Under the pieces are notes generated by a model, which saw only the letters and a program-made list of their open reading frames with translations, was not told where the DNA came from and searched no databases. The position numbers were made by a program, and so were the translations under genes. From JBBQZU01 sp041749535 (GTDB lineage Bacteria > Bacteroidota > Bacteroidia > Flavobacteriales_D > Cryomorphaceae): a stretch of DNA of 64,000 nucleotides. Shown in pieces: positions 16,889-25,833 of the stretch (positions within the stretch are counted from its first letter, which is position 1; each line of letters opens with the position of its first letter). Location: assembly GCA_041749535.1 (NCBI GenBank), contig JBGTBE010000099.1, positions 33,413-97,412 on the forward strand. The letters run 5' to 3'.

Positions 16889-18285
16889 AAAAACTTCCCC
16901 TACACCTAAAGATTATCATCGGACTCTTTCTAGGTATTGCATGGGCATTTGCTGCGAGCTATTTTGGGTGGAATGAGTTTACCAAAAATTGGATAGATCC
17001 ATTTGGAGTAATCTTCATAAGGATGTTGAAATTTATCGCCGTACCGCTGGTTCTATTTAGCGTGGTGGGCGGTATATCAGGTTTACAGGATGTGTCTAAA
17101 CTGGGTAAACTAGGGTTTAAAACACTTGGCTTTTATCTCATCACAACAGTTGTTGCTGTTTCAATCGGGCTTATTCTTGTGAATATTATTAACCCCGGTT
17201 CTTTTGTTGATGAAGATAGCAGAATCATTAACCGCCTGAGCTATGAAGCCTGGGTTGCAGAAACCGATGGTGTGGAAATACTCGACGGTAAATACCTAAC
17301 CGGTGATGAGAAATACAAGCACCTGCTCAGCGATGACCAGCTGCGAGCAGCCCAAAAAACCGATGATCAAATTCTGAAAAAAGTCGAAACCGTAAACACT
17401 GCCAAAGGCCGACCCCTGGACTTTCTGGTGGAAATGGTACCTGAAAACATCCTACTCTCGATTTCAAACAATGGATTGATGTTGCAGGTAATATTTTTCG
17501 CGATTTTTTTTGGTGTAAGCCTGGCGCTTTTGCCGCACGAGAAAAGCGCGGCATTAAAGGATTTTGTGAACGGTGCCAACGAAGTGTTTCTCAAGATGGT
17601 TGAGATAATTATGGAGGCAGCACCATTTTTCGTTTTTGCCCTAATGGCAGGTGTGCTTGCTCAAATGGCCAATACGCCCGCTCAGGTATTCGAGATATTC
17701 AAAGGGCTGGGTTCATACAGTATTGTGGTGGTAATTGGCTTGGCAACAATGGTATTTATTTTTTATCCAATGCTACTTCGGCTCGTGGTGCGGGGTATTG
17801 GCTATTCACAATTTTTCAAAAATATTAGCCCTGCCCAATTTCTCGCTTTCTCTACCAGTAGCAGCGCTGCCACGCTGCCGGTCACCATGGAGTGTGTAGA
17901 AGAGAACATTGGAGTTTCACGCAAAATAACGAGCTTCGTACTGCCTATCGGGGCAACGGTAAACATGGATGGAACCAGCCTTTACCAGGCAGTGGCGGTG
18001 GTTTTTCTGGCCCAACTTCACATGGTTGATCTGACTTTGGGTCAGCAACTCACCATTGTGCTCACAGCCACCCTCGCCAGCATAGGTTCTGCGGCAGTGC
18101 CCAGCGCTGGTTTGGTAATGCTTATCATCGTATTGCAGAGTGTAGGGCTCAATCCGCTTTGGATCGCAATAATATTTCCGGTAGACCGTATTCTCGATAT
18201 GTGCCGCACAGTGGTAAATGTTACCGGCGACACAGTGGTGTGTACCATCATCGCCAAAGGTGAAGGTGAATTAAAGGAAAACTAA
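16885..18285 (+). CDS. Dicarboxylate/amino acid:cation symporter (DAACS)
   Basis: A 466-residue inner-membrane transporter of the GltP/DctA family, importing glutamate, aspartate or C4-dicarboxylates with Na+ or H+. The family motifs are present: FSTSSSAATLPVT (hairpin 1 serine-rich loop), GATVNMDGTSLY (TM7 cation site), VPSAGLVML (hairpin 2) and DRILDMCRTVVNVTGD (TM8 substrate site). About 60 residues between TM3 and TM4 form an insert (around 110-175) rich in charged residues, as in many Bacteroidota homologues. Coupled to aroC by an ATGA overlap. Substrate cannot be assigned precisely; the Arg in MCRTV favours acidic amino acids. Confidence 0.93.
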   Translation: MKKLPLHLKIIIGLFLGIAWAFAASYFGWNEFTKNWIDPFGVIFIRMLKFIAVPLVLFSVVGGISGLQDVSKLGKLGFKTLGFYLITTVVAVSIGLILVNIINPGSFVDEDSRIINRLSYEAWVAETDGVEILDGKYLTGDEKYKHLLSDDQLRAAQKTDDQILKKVETVNTAKGRPLDFLVEMVPENILLSISNNGLMLQVIFFAIFFGVSLALLPHEKSAALKDFVNGANEVFLKMVEIIMEAAPFFVFALMAGVLAQMANTPAQVFEIFKGLGSYSIVVVIGLATMVFIFYPMLLRLVVRGIGYSQFFKNISPAQFLAFSTSSSAATLPVTMECVEENIGVSRKITSFVLPIGATVNMDGTSLYQAVAVVFLAQLHMVDLTLGQQLTIVLTATLASIGSAAVPSAGLVMLIIVLQSVGLNPLWIAIIFPVDRILDMCRTVVNVTGDTVVCTIIAKGEGELKEN

Positions 18286-18315
18286 AAATTAAAACATCAA
18301 AGTAATCTCCCCAAA

Positions 18316-21141
18316 ATGAAGAAGTTTCTAAAAATTACAGGTATCATATTGGTGCTCTTCATAGCTGCACTTATTATCCTTCCCATTGTATTCAAAGGAA
18401 AAATAATAGAACTTATAAAAACAGAGGCAAACAAAAGCCTCAATGCAAAACTTGACTTCAGCGATGTGGACTTATCCCTTTTAAGAAGCTTCCCCAACCT
18501 ATCGATAAATATTGAGGACTTAAGCATTACGGGGATCGACGCGTTCGTGGGCGACACCCTAACTTACATGGAGGACCTGCGACTCACCGTAAATGTAATG
18601 AGTGTGATCAATGGCACGCAATTAGACATCAGAAGCATAGACCTGGAAAGCCCTATGATCAAGATAAAAGTGCTTGCCGATGGCAAAGCCAACTACGACA
18701 TAGCAAAACCATCGACCGAAGCAGATAGCCTTTCTGCTGAAGAAGAAAGTGCCCCGATGAAACTCGAAATTAATTCTTATTCCATCTCAGATGGTCTCAT
18801 CGTTTATGATGATGCCACATTGCCAATGATCATGCAACTTCGTGGCGTTGATCACAAGGGGAAAGGAGATTTTGCGGAAGAAGTGTTCACCCTTTCCACC
18901 AATACCACTATAAAAAATGTAGGGGTAAATTATGATGGCATCACATACGTAAACCGGGCTGCAGCCAGTCTTGATGCTGATCTTGAGATAGACTTGGTAA
19001 ATATGAAGTTTACGTTCAAGGAAAACGAACTTGCCCTAAACCAACTGGCTTTGGGTTTCGACGGTTGGCTGGCCATGCCTGCCGATGATATTGACATGGA
19101 CATCACGTTTGCTGCCAAGCGCACGGATCTTCTCACACTACTTTCTCTCATACCAGCCGAATTTGCTACAGATCTGGATGGTGTTGATGCAAAAGGAAAC
19201 ATGACTTTCAGCGGATTTGTAAAGGGTGTATACAATGACAATTCCATGCCTGGATTTGGTGTTGACTTACAAGTGAGCGATGGCCGCATTCAATATCCCG
19301 ATCTTCCGAGAAGCATAGAGAATATTGGCATCAGCATGAAAGTGATAAGCCCTGAAGGCAACGATATGGACTTACTCACAGTTGACATACCAAAATTTTA
19401 CATGGAAATAGGCAAAACTGCCGGCTCTCCAAACACAGTAGATGCTGAGCTTTACTTAAAGAGGCCAATGAGCGACCCACTGATCAAAACGCGTGTAGAT
19501 GCTGACCTGGATCTGGGCACATTCAAGGATGTAATTCCTATGGAAGGTGAGTTCACCCTCAAAGGACTGCTCGCAGCACACTTTGCAGTCGATGGAGCCT
19601 TGAGCAATATAGAAAGCCAGAATTTTGACAAGTTCAAAGCCGAAGGCGCTGCAAGTCTTGACGACCTGGCTTATGCAGATAGCAGCATGCGTGTAGCTAT
19701 ACCCGAAGCCCGGATTACATTCAGCCCTCAGCAATTGGCAATAGAAAAGTTCCTGGTGAGTTATGATGAGATAAACATGAGTCTGGATGGTTACTTGAAC
19801 AACTATGTGGCTTATGCGCTCACAGATACTACCCTTCAGGGTGTGTTCAATTTTACAGCCGACAAGATAGATGCAAACAAGTACCTGAGCGACACAGAAA
19901 CTTCTGCTGACGGCGCTGAACAAGTGGCTGATAGTACTTCAACAATGACAGTGGTCGAAGTTCCCGATGACCTCGATCTGGTCCTGAACTCTTCCATTGG
20001 TGAAGTGCTGTACGAAAACATGGTATTGAAAAACATCAAGGGTCAGATTGCCGTGAAAGATCAAGTTGCAGCCTTGAACAAACTCACTTTTGAAACGCTG
20101 GGCGGAAGCGTGCAAATGGATGGATCATACAATACACAGAACCCAACTGTTCCAAAGATGAACTTCGGATACGATATCCGAAACATAGACATACGCGAAA
20201 CTGCGGAGACCATGGAAACCATTGAAAAAATGGTTCCAATTGCCAAACATGCCAAAGGCAAAATCAGCTCAACATTTACGCTTCAAACTGACCTTGACAA
20301 CAAAATGGAACCAGTGTATGCCACCATGCAGGGGCGAGGTAAAATCCAAACCAAGGACATTGTATTAGAAGGTGGAAAATTTCTCGAGAAGTTGAGCACC
20401 ACCCTCAAATCACCGCAACTGGCCAGGCAGGAAGTAAGCGACCTTTCCGCAACTTTTGTAATAGAAAACGGAAAAGTAACCACCGACCCCTTTGATGTAA
20501 AAGTGAACAAGATGACCGCCAATGTCTCGGGCTACAGCAGTTTTGATGAAACAATAGATTACCTCATGAAAATGCAAGTGCCAAGGAGCGAGCTCGGAGG
20601 TGACTTCAACAAAATGGCTGAAGGACTCATGGCCCAAGCCAACGCATTTTTGGGCAGCGGGGTTGAGCTGGGTGAGTTTATAAAAGTAGATGTGCGTGTG
20701 CATGGCAATCTCTATGACCCTACCATTACACCCGGTTTTGCAGGCATGGATGGGTTAGGGAATTCACTTAAAGACCAGGCTACTGAAAAAGTGAAGGAAA
20801 TTGTGACCGAGCAAATTGATGAAGCCAAGGATAAAGCGCTTGATGAAGCAAACAAGCAGGCACAAAAAATACTCGAAGACGCACAAAAACAAGCTGATAA
20901 AGTAAAAGCCGAAGCCGCCAAAGCTGCGAAGTTGATTAGAGACGAAGGAGAGAAAAATGCCCAGAAACTCATAGATCAGGCCAAGAACCCCCTCGAAAAA
21001 ACTGGCGCAAAGATTGCAGCTGACCAGGTAAAATCTGAAGCCAATAAAAGAGCAAGTCAACTAGAAGCCGAGGCTGCAAAGCAGGCTGATGACATTATGA
21101 AAAAGGCCAGAGCAGAAGCAGATAAATTAAAATCTGAGTAA
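18316..21141 (+). CDS. AsmA-family protein with C-terminal coiled coil
   Basis: The 941-residue protein has one N-terminal membrane anchor (about residues 7-27), then a long periplasmic AsmA-type beta-rich region. AsmA-like proteins are now viewed as bridge-like lipid carriers between the inner and outer membranes. From about residue 815 the sequence changes to an Ala/Lys/Glu-rich, strongly helical coiled coil (DEAKDKALDEANKQAQKI and similar heptads) running to the C-terminus, an uncommon extension for AsmA. It lies 3 bp before an OmpA/PD40 gene, suggesting a shared role in the cell envelope. Confidence 0.85.
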   Translation: MKKFLKITGIILVLFIAALIILPIVFKGKIIELIKTEANKSLNAKLDFSDVDLSLLRSFPNLSINIEDLSITGIDAFVGDTLTYMEDLRLTVNVMSVINGTQLDIRSIDLESPMIKIKVLADGKANYDIAKPSTEADSLSAEEESAPMKLEINSYSISDGLIVYDDATLPMIMQLRGVDHKGKGDFAEEVFTLSTNTTIKNVGVNYDGITYVNRAAASLDADLEIDLVNMKFTFKENELALNQLALGFDGWLAMPADDIDMDITFAAKRTDLLTLLSLIPAEFATDLDGVDAKGNMTFSGFVKGVYNDNSMPGFGVDLQVSDGRIQYPDLPRSIENIGISMKVISPEGNDMDLLTVDIPKFYMEIGKTAGSPNTVDAELYLKRPMSDPLIKTRVDADLDLGTFKDVIPMEGEFTLKGLLAAHFAVDGALSNIESQNFDKFKAEGAASLDDLAYADSSMRVAIPEARITFSPQQLAIEKFLVSYDEINMSLDGYLNNYVAYALTDTTLQGVFNFTADKIDANKYLSDTETSADGAEQVADSTSTMTVVEVPDDLDLVLNSSIGEVLYENMVLKNIKGQIAVKDQVAALNKLTFETLGGSVQMDGSYNTQNPTVPKMNFGYDIRNIDIRETAETMETIEKMVPIAKHAKGKISSTFTLQTDLDNKMEPVYATMQGRGKIQTKDIVLEGGKFLEKLSTTLKSPQLARQEVSDLSATFVIENGKVTTDPFDVKVNKMTANVSGYSSFDETIDYLMKMQVPRSELGGDFNKMAEGLMAQANAFLGSGVELGEFIKVDVRVHGNLYDPTITPGFAGMDGLGNSLKDQATEKVKEIVTEQIDEAKDKALDEANKQAQKILEDAQKQADKVKAEAAKAAKLIRDEGEKNAQKLIDQAKNPLEKTGAKIAADQVKSEANKRASQLEAEAAKQADDIMKKARAEADKLKSE

Positions 21142-21144
21142 CAC

Positions 21145-23187
21145 ATGGATTTCAGCCCAATACGCCTTGTCGTATTGTTGATTCTTTTCTTTACGACGGG
21201 TGAAGGCACCACCGCACAGGATACGTGCATGGAACCACCGAACAAGAAAGCACAGAAACTGATGGATGAGGCCAGGACTTCATCGAAGCTAAGCGATGCC
21301 GAACGTTTGGACTTAATATACGCGTCATTAGAAGCCGATCCTGCGTGCATGGAATGCCTGTATGCCAAGGCGCGCCTGCAATATCAAGTTGCCTATGACA
21401 GAAATGGAAATACGGAGCCCGCAGCTGCAGCTTTCGGAGAACTGATAACCGCTTGCCCTCAGTACCATGCCGATGCTTATTACTACCTAGGTATCATCTC
21501 GTACTCTTACCAGGACTATCAGGTGGCATCAGATGCGCTCGAAGGTTTCTTGCTTTTTGATACTACAAAGGGAAAATCATCAAAGGACCACCAGGAGAAG
21601 CGCAGGGATGCGGAAAAACTACTGCCCGAAGTGAAATTCTATGCGGAATTCTACGCAAATCCGGTTCCCTTTAATCCACAGAAGGTAGAGGGAGTAAATA
21701 GCACAGGAGATGAATACCTACCTATGCTATCTCCAGACAATGAGTACATCTATTTCACCCGCAAAAGTACAGAAAAAGCCAAGGGCGACATTTATGCCAG
21801 GGAGATAGAATTGCTGATGCAAAGCTTTCGCAAAACAGGGCTGATAGATTTTGAATCACCCACTGCCCTACCCCCACCCTTCAACGTAGGCGACAATTAT
21901 GGAGGGGTGAGCATTTCACTCGATAACCGAGAACTTTTCGTTACGGTATGCAAGCCTGTTTCATCTTCATATAAGAATTGTGACCTGTACGTAACCCGAT
22001 ACGAGCGAAGTATTGGAAAAGATGGCAGGCCAGTGTTCACCTGGTCAGGGCTTGAGAATCTAGGTGACAAAGTAAATTCGGCCGATGGATGGGAAGCCCA
22101 GCCAAGTATAAGTGCCGATGGCAGTATGCTGTTTTTCGCCACAATCAGAAGCAACACCACCCCTGACGAAAGCGGCAACCCCACCATAGACATTTACTAT
22201 ACAGAAAGGCAAAAAGATGGTATTTGGACCGAGGCAAAATCATTGGGTAGGGGCATCAATACCAGCGGCAATGACAAAAGTCCCTTCCTGCACACCGACA
22301 GCCGCACCCTCTATTTCTCCAGCAATGGTCGTCCCGGTGCCGGGGGGTATGACATTTATTACTGTCGTCAGGATGAAAAGAGTGTGTGGAGCCAACCAAA
22401 AAATATTGGGTACCCCATAAATTCAGCCCAGGACGAGCATGGCCTCATCGTGAGCACAGATGGCACAAAGGCGTATTTTGCTTCAGCCAATAAAGACAAG
22501 TCCCAAGGATTGGACATCTATTCCTTTGAGCTTCCACAAAAAGCCAGACCCGAAAAAGTAATGATCCTGAAAGGTGATATATCTACTACCGACGGAACAC
22601 CACCCGCAGACGCACGTTTGGAAGTGAAGTATGCCAAATCACAGATAACCAAAGAGTTTGAAGTAGATAAGGATGATGGGACCTATGCCGCAGTATTGAA
22701 CCTTAAAGCAGGTGAAGATGTGCTGGTGAGCATAAAGAGCGAATCAGAAACACTGGCCTTCAACTCCAGGGTTTTCACAATTGCAGATACGGCCAAAGCT
22801 GTGCAGCAAATTGCCATGAAGGCCGAAACTGTAACGCAAGGCATGGCATACAGGATGAACGACATCCGATATGGTACCAATTCATCTGACCTTGATGAAG
22901 CTTCCAAACGTGTGCTCGATGAGTTTGTGATTTACCTTCAGGAAAATCCGAAACTGAAAATTGAAATCGGGGGACATACTGACGATGTAGGCGACCCGAA
23001 AAAGAATTTGGTGCTGAGCACCGACCGGGCTTTTGAAGTATTGGGGTATTTGCAATCAGCAGGTATAAATCACAACCGTATGACCTTTAAAGGATACGGC
23101 GATTCCAAGCCATTGGTGCCCAATACCAATGCAGACAATCGCGCTAAAAATCGTAGAACTGAGTTTAAAATTATGGGAACAAAGTAG
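21145..23187 (+). CDS. OmpA-family protein with TPR and PD40 propeller (PorE-like architecture)
   Basis: Signal peptide, TPR-like helices to about residue 170, a PD40/WD40-like propeller (repeats of the type PMLSPDNEYIYFTRKS, DKSPFLHTDSRTLYFSSNG), a beta-sandwich linker (about 470-560) and an OmpA-C peptidoglycan-binding domain (EIGGHTDDVGDPKKN, STDRAFEVLGYL, ending NRRTEFKIMG). The Asp and Arg residues that hold diaminopimelate are present. This domain order matches PorE, the T9SS protein that anchors to peptidoglycan, but related proteins exist outside T9SS. Three bases after the AsmA gene, thus in its operon. A second protein of the same design is at 44111-46174. Confidence 0.85.
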   Translation: MDFSPIRLVVLLILFFTTGEGTTAQDTCMEPPNKKAQKLMDEARTSSKLSDAERLDLIYASLEADPACMECLYAKARLQYQVAYDRNGNTEPAAAAFGELITACPQYHADAYYYLGIISYSYQDYQVASDALEGFLLFDTTKGKSSKDHQEKRRDAEKLLPEVKFYAEFYANPVPFNPQKVEGVNSTGDEYLPMLSPDNEYIYFTRKSTEKAKGDIYAREIELLMQSFRKTGLIDFESPTALPPPFNVGDNYGGVSISLDNRELFVTVCKPVSSSYKNCDLYVTRYERSIGKDGRPVFTWSGLENLGDKVNSADGWEAQPSISADGSMLFFATIRSNTTPDESGNPTIDIYYTERQKDGIWTEAKSLGRGINTSGNDKSPFLHTDSRTLYFSSNGRPGAGGYDIYYCRQDEKSVWSQPKNIGYPINSAQDEHGLIVSTDGTKAYFASANKDKSQGLDIYSFELPQKARPEKVMILKGDISTTDGTPPADARLEVKYAKSQITKEFEVDKDDGTYAAVLNLKAGEDVLVSIKSESETLAFNSRVFTIADTAKAVQQIAMKAETVTQGMAYRMNDIRYGTNSSDLDEASKRVLDEFVIYLQENPKLKIEIGGHTDDVGDPKKNLVLSTDRAFEVLGYLQSAGINHNRMTFKGYGDSKPLVPNTNADNRAKNRRTEFKIMGTK

Positions 23188-23194
23188 TTTCCAC

Positions 23195-23202
23195 TACCTT
23201 CG
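23195..23202 (+). promoter_or_regulatory. Probable -7 element of the 110-residue protein gene
   Basis: TACCTTCG, one mismatch to consensus, 18 nt before the ATG at 23221 and just after the OmpA stop codon. Confidence 0.45.
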
Positions 23203-23220
23203 ACGCGGGAATAGAAATAC

Positions 23221-23553
23221 ATGATTCAATTCAGACCATACAATGTGGTAGTGCCCATCTTCAAAATTGAAGATTCGGTGCAAGGCGGTATGAAATTGGT
23301 GCTGAAGGCATTTGGCAATTCGGATTTTCAACGGGATGAATATCTCGTAGCTATAGGCACCGAAAATGCTACCGGGGTGAGAACCATATTCGATGAGTTG
23401 GTTCTGCTAGGCCTCACCTTCAATGAAGATACTGAACGCACTGACGACTTCGTAGTACTCGCCAAAGAAGGTATCTGGTGGGAAGTTCCTTGGCTGATAT
23501 CAAACGAAAAAGGTTGTTGGTTTATAGCCGATGTGGAGGTTCCCAACCACTGA
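23221..23553 (+). CDS. Uncharacterised 110-residue cytoplasmic protein
   Basis: I do not recognise this family. The protein is soluble, has no signal peptide, and is acidic and aromatic-rich at the C-terminus (WWEVPWLI, GCWFIADVEVPNH). The ATG at 23221 has its own -7 element. It lies between the OmpA gene and an SDR gene on the same strand. Coding potential is supported by length, promoter, and codon use like its neighbours. Confidence 0.65.
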   Translation: MIQFRPYNVVVPIFKIEDSVQGGMKLVLKAFGNSDFQRDEYLVAIGTENATGVRTIFDELVLLGLTFNEDTERTDDFVVLAKEGIWWEVPWLISNEKGCWFIADVEVPNH

Positions 23554-23593
23554 GCTGGTAAGAGCATCAATTATTGATATTTAAATTTTAATT

Positions 23594-24307
23594 ATGGAAT
23601 TGAAAGGAAAGGTCATTCTCATTACGGGAGGTTCTAAAGGCATTGGGTTTGGTATTGCTACATCTTTGCTTTCGAACGGGTGTGCAGTGGCAATCACCGG
23701 GCGCAGCAGCGATGCAGTAAGCCATTCAGTAGACAACTTGCGCAAGCTGGGGTTTGATGCTGTACTTGGCCTAAAGGCCGATGTGCGCTCAATGACCGAA
23801 ATGGAAAATGCTGTAAGCAGTGTGGTAAACCATTTTGGAAAACTCGATGCAGTGGTGGCCAATGCAGGAATTGGGTACTTTGCGAACATAGAACAAATGA
23901 CATCAGCGCAGTGGAACGATACCATTGATACCAACCTCACGGGCGTGTTCAATACGGTAAAACCTTCTATAGAACCACTCAAGAAAAGCAAAGGATACAT
24001 CATTACCATTGCCAGCCTTGCCGGAGCCAATTTTTTTCCGGCAGGTTCGGCCTACAACGCTAGTAAATTTGGGTTGGTGGGATTTTCCCAAGCCATAATG
24101 CTCGATTTGCGACAGCACGACATCAAGGTTACCACCATCATGCCAGGCTCAGTAACGAGCCATTTCGCAGGCCATGAGCCCACTGATGCCGATGCCTGGA
24201 AAATACAACCTGAAGATTTGGGGCAGATGGTAGTCGATTTATTGAAAATGAACCCGCGTACACTTCCTTCAAAAATAGAGGTGAGGCCATCCAAACCGCC
24301 GGGGTAG
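23594..24307 (+). CDS. Short-chain dehydrogenase/reductase
   Basis: A classical SDR of 237 residues: the NAD(P)-binding TGGSKGIG loop (residues 11-18), NAG at 90-92, catalytic Ser141, and the YNASK box with Tyr154 and Lys158. It resembles 3-oxoacyl-ACP reductase-type enzymes, but substrate is not predictable. The last residues (EVRPSKPPG) are typical for Bacteroidota SDRs of this subgroup. ATG at 23594; the nearest plus-strand neighbour ends 40 bp upstream. It is convergent with rimK. Confidence 0.92.
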   Translation: MELKGKVILITGGSKGIGFGIATSLLSNGCAVAITGRSSDAVSHSVDNLRKLGFDAVLGLKADVRSMTEMENAVSSVVNHFGKLDAVVANAGIGYFANIEQMTSAQWNDTIDTNLTGVFNTVKPSIEPLKKSKGYIITIASLAGANFFPAGSAYNASKFGLVGFSQAIMLDLRQHDIKVTTIMPGSVTSHFAGHEPTDADAWKIQPEDLGQMVVDLLKMNPRTLPSKIEVRPSKPPG

Positions 24308-24381
24308 AGGTATGTACAAATTACAAAGAATTAAGTACAAAGATTTGAGCAAATGGAAGTGTAGGGCGAGTTGAGCTTGGG

Positions 24382-25287
24382 TTATGCCCCTACTTTATCA
24401 GCCTTATGTACCTTACCTGCGTACTTTTCAATACAGCGAATCACGGCTCCGGCTATGTCTTTTCCGGTAGCCTTCTCAATGCCTTCAAGTCCAGGAGATG
24501 AATTGACCTCAAGCACCAATGGCCCTCTCTTTGACATGATCATATCCACTCCTGCCATGGTGAGTCCCATCGCCTTCACAGCCCTGAGTGCCAGGGTTCG
24601 CTGGGCAACTGTAAGCCTTACTTCTTTAGCGCTGCCACCACGGTGCAAATTTGAGCGAAACTCACCTTCCGCACCTTGTCTCTTCATGGCTCCCACTACT
24701 TTGCCGTCCACTACAAAAGCACGTATGTCAGCGCCACCAGCTTCAGCAATGTACTCTTGTATGAGCATGTTTGCATTTAAACCATGAAACGCTTCCACAA
24801 CCGACCGGGCTGCTTTTTTGGTTTCCGCGAGAACGACCCCAATGCCTTGTGTGCCTTCGAGGAGCTTGATAATAACTGGTGCACCACCTATTTCCTTTAT
24901 CAGAAAGTCTACATTCTTAGGCTGATTGGTGAATATGGTTTTAGGAATGTCAATATCGTGACGGGAGAATATTTGCATGCTACGCAGCTTATCCCTTGAA
25001 CGCACAATAGAGATGGATGAATTCACGGGATACACACCTTGCATTTCGAATTGGCGCACCACTGCAGTACCATAAAATGTAACTGATGCCCCAATACGCG
25101 GTACTACAGCCCGAACATCGTGTAGTTCTTCACCGTTATAGGTAATTCTCGGATTTTTATGTTCGCCAATGAGGGAGCACTTCAAGTGGTCAACCACAAT
25201 GGCTTCATGCCCCCGTTTCTCCGCAGCTTCTCGAAGTCGTTTGGTGGAATAAATCGTAGGGTTTCTGGAAAGGATAACAATGCGCAT
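24382..25287 (-). CDS. rimK: RimK-type ATP-grasp amino acid ligase
   Basis: RimK ligases add glutamate residues to a carboxyl terminus (in E. coli, ribosomal protein S6) or make short peptides. The 301-residue length is typical. Visible motifs: SRDKLRSMQIF (about 97-107), the ATP-binding lysine in VIIKLLEGTQGIGV (Lys141), MLIQEYI (Glu178), DIRAFVVDGKVVGAMKR (188-203), and the Mg site VLEVNSSPGLEGIE (Glu260, Asn262). It lies 8 bp after a retropepsin-like protein gene and divergent from an AstE-like hydrolase, the same grouping seen with RimK in other phyla. The target protein or peptide is unknown here. Confidence 0.93.
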   Translation of the reverse strand: MRIVILSRNPTIYSTKRLREAAEKRGHEAIVVDHLKCSLIGEHKNPRITYNGEELHDVRAVVPRIGASVTFYGTAVVRQFEMQGVYPVNSSISIVRSRDKLRSMQIFSRHDIDIPKTIFTNQPKNVDFLIKEIGGAPVIIKLLEGTQGIGVVLAETKKAARSVVEAFHGLNANMLIQEYIAEAGGADIRAFVVDGKVVGAMKRQGAEGEFRSNLHRGGSAKEVRLTVAQRTLALRAVKAMGLTMAGVDMIMSKRGPLVLEVNSSPGLEGIEKATGKDIAGAVIRCIEKYAGKVHKADKVGA

Positions 25288-25295
25288 GAGTACTC

Positions 25296-25721
25296 TTAGC
25301 TTTGTAAATAACTTTTTGATACATCAATTAAAAAATGCTCTTTGAGGAAGCGGCGGCCGAGCAATACGGAATAGTTCATGGTACTGCGGTCAGTAAGGGT
25401 TACATCTGTGGTTTTCACTACACTATTTAGCTTTATTTTGAGCTTTACAACGTACCTCACTTGTACAATTCCATTGGAGCTTTTAACCAATCTCTTTCGA
25501 AATTTCTCGAACCGGGTTACACGGTTCGAACGTTTCAAAAACTGACAGCAAAGTACGCGTTTCCCAGCCATCCTTTCTATCCATATTTTATCACAGTGGG
25601 CTGAGGATGATCTGGCACCGCTATCTATGCGCGCTACGATGTTTTTTCGTTTCAAATCGGGGAATTCGATTTTCTCCTTGTTGCCTACAATCAGTTTGTC
25701 CTCGTGTACGAAGCCCTCCAT
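25296..25721 (-). CDS. RimB-like retropepsin-fold protein (PF05618 family)
   Basis: The 141-residue protein matches the family once named ATP-dependent zinc protease, now seen as retropepsin-like. ARIDSGARSSS at residues 30-40 holds the D-S/T-G catalytic triad (Asp33), and NYSVLLGRRFLKEHFLIDVS is the conserved C-terminal strand pair; VKSSNGIVQVRYVV is also diagnostic. As a single retropepsin domain it would act as a homodimer. In Pseudomonas the related RimB interacts with and regulates RimK (family knowledge). Its 8-bp spacing to rimK implies one operon. No Zn motif is visible. Confidence 0.88.
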   Translation of the reverse strand: MEGFVHEDKLIVGNKEKIEFPDLKRKNIVARIDSGARSSSAHCDKIWIERMAGKRVLCCQFLKRSNRVTRFEKFRKRLVKSSNGIVQVRYVVKLKIKLNSVVKTTDVTLTDRSTMNYSVLLGRRFLKEHFLIDVSKSYLQS

Positions 25722-25812
25722 AAAGCCTGGCCTTAAACCGGTGTCAAATATACTGTTTTGACTTTCGGCAAGTAGGAAAGCAAGAATACTTCACAGCAGA
25801 AAGCGAATATTC

Positions 25813-25820
25813 TATATTTG
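25813..25820 (+). promoter_or_regulatory. -7 element of the AstE-like gene
   Basis: TATATTTG, exact TAnnTTTG, 13 nt before the GTG start at 25834, in the intergenic space divergent from the rimB-rimK operon. Confidence 0.55.
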
Positions 25821-25833
25821 GTCAAAAAAAAAG

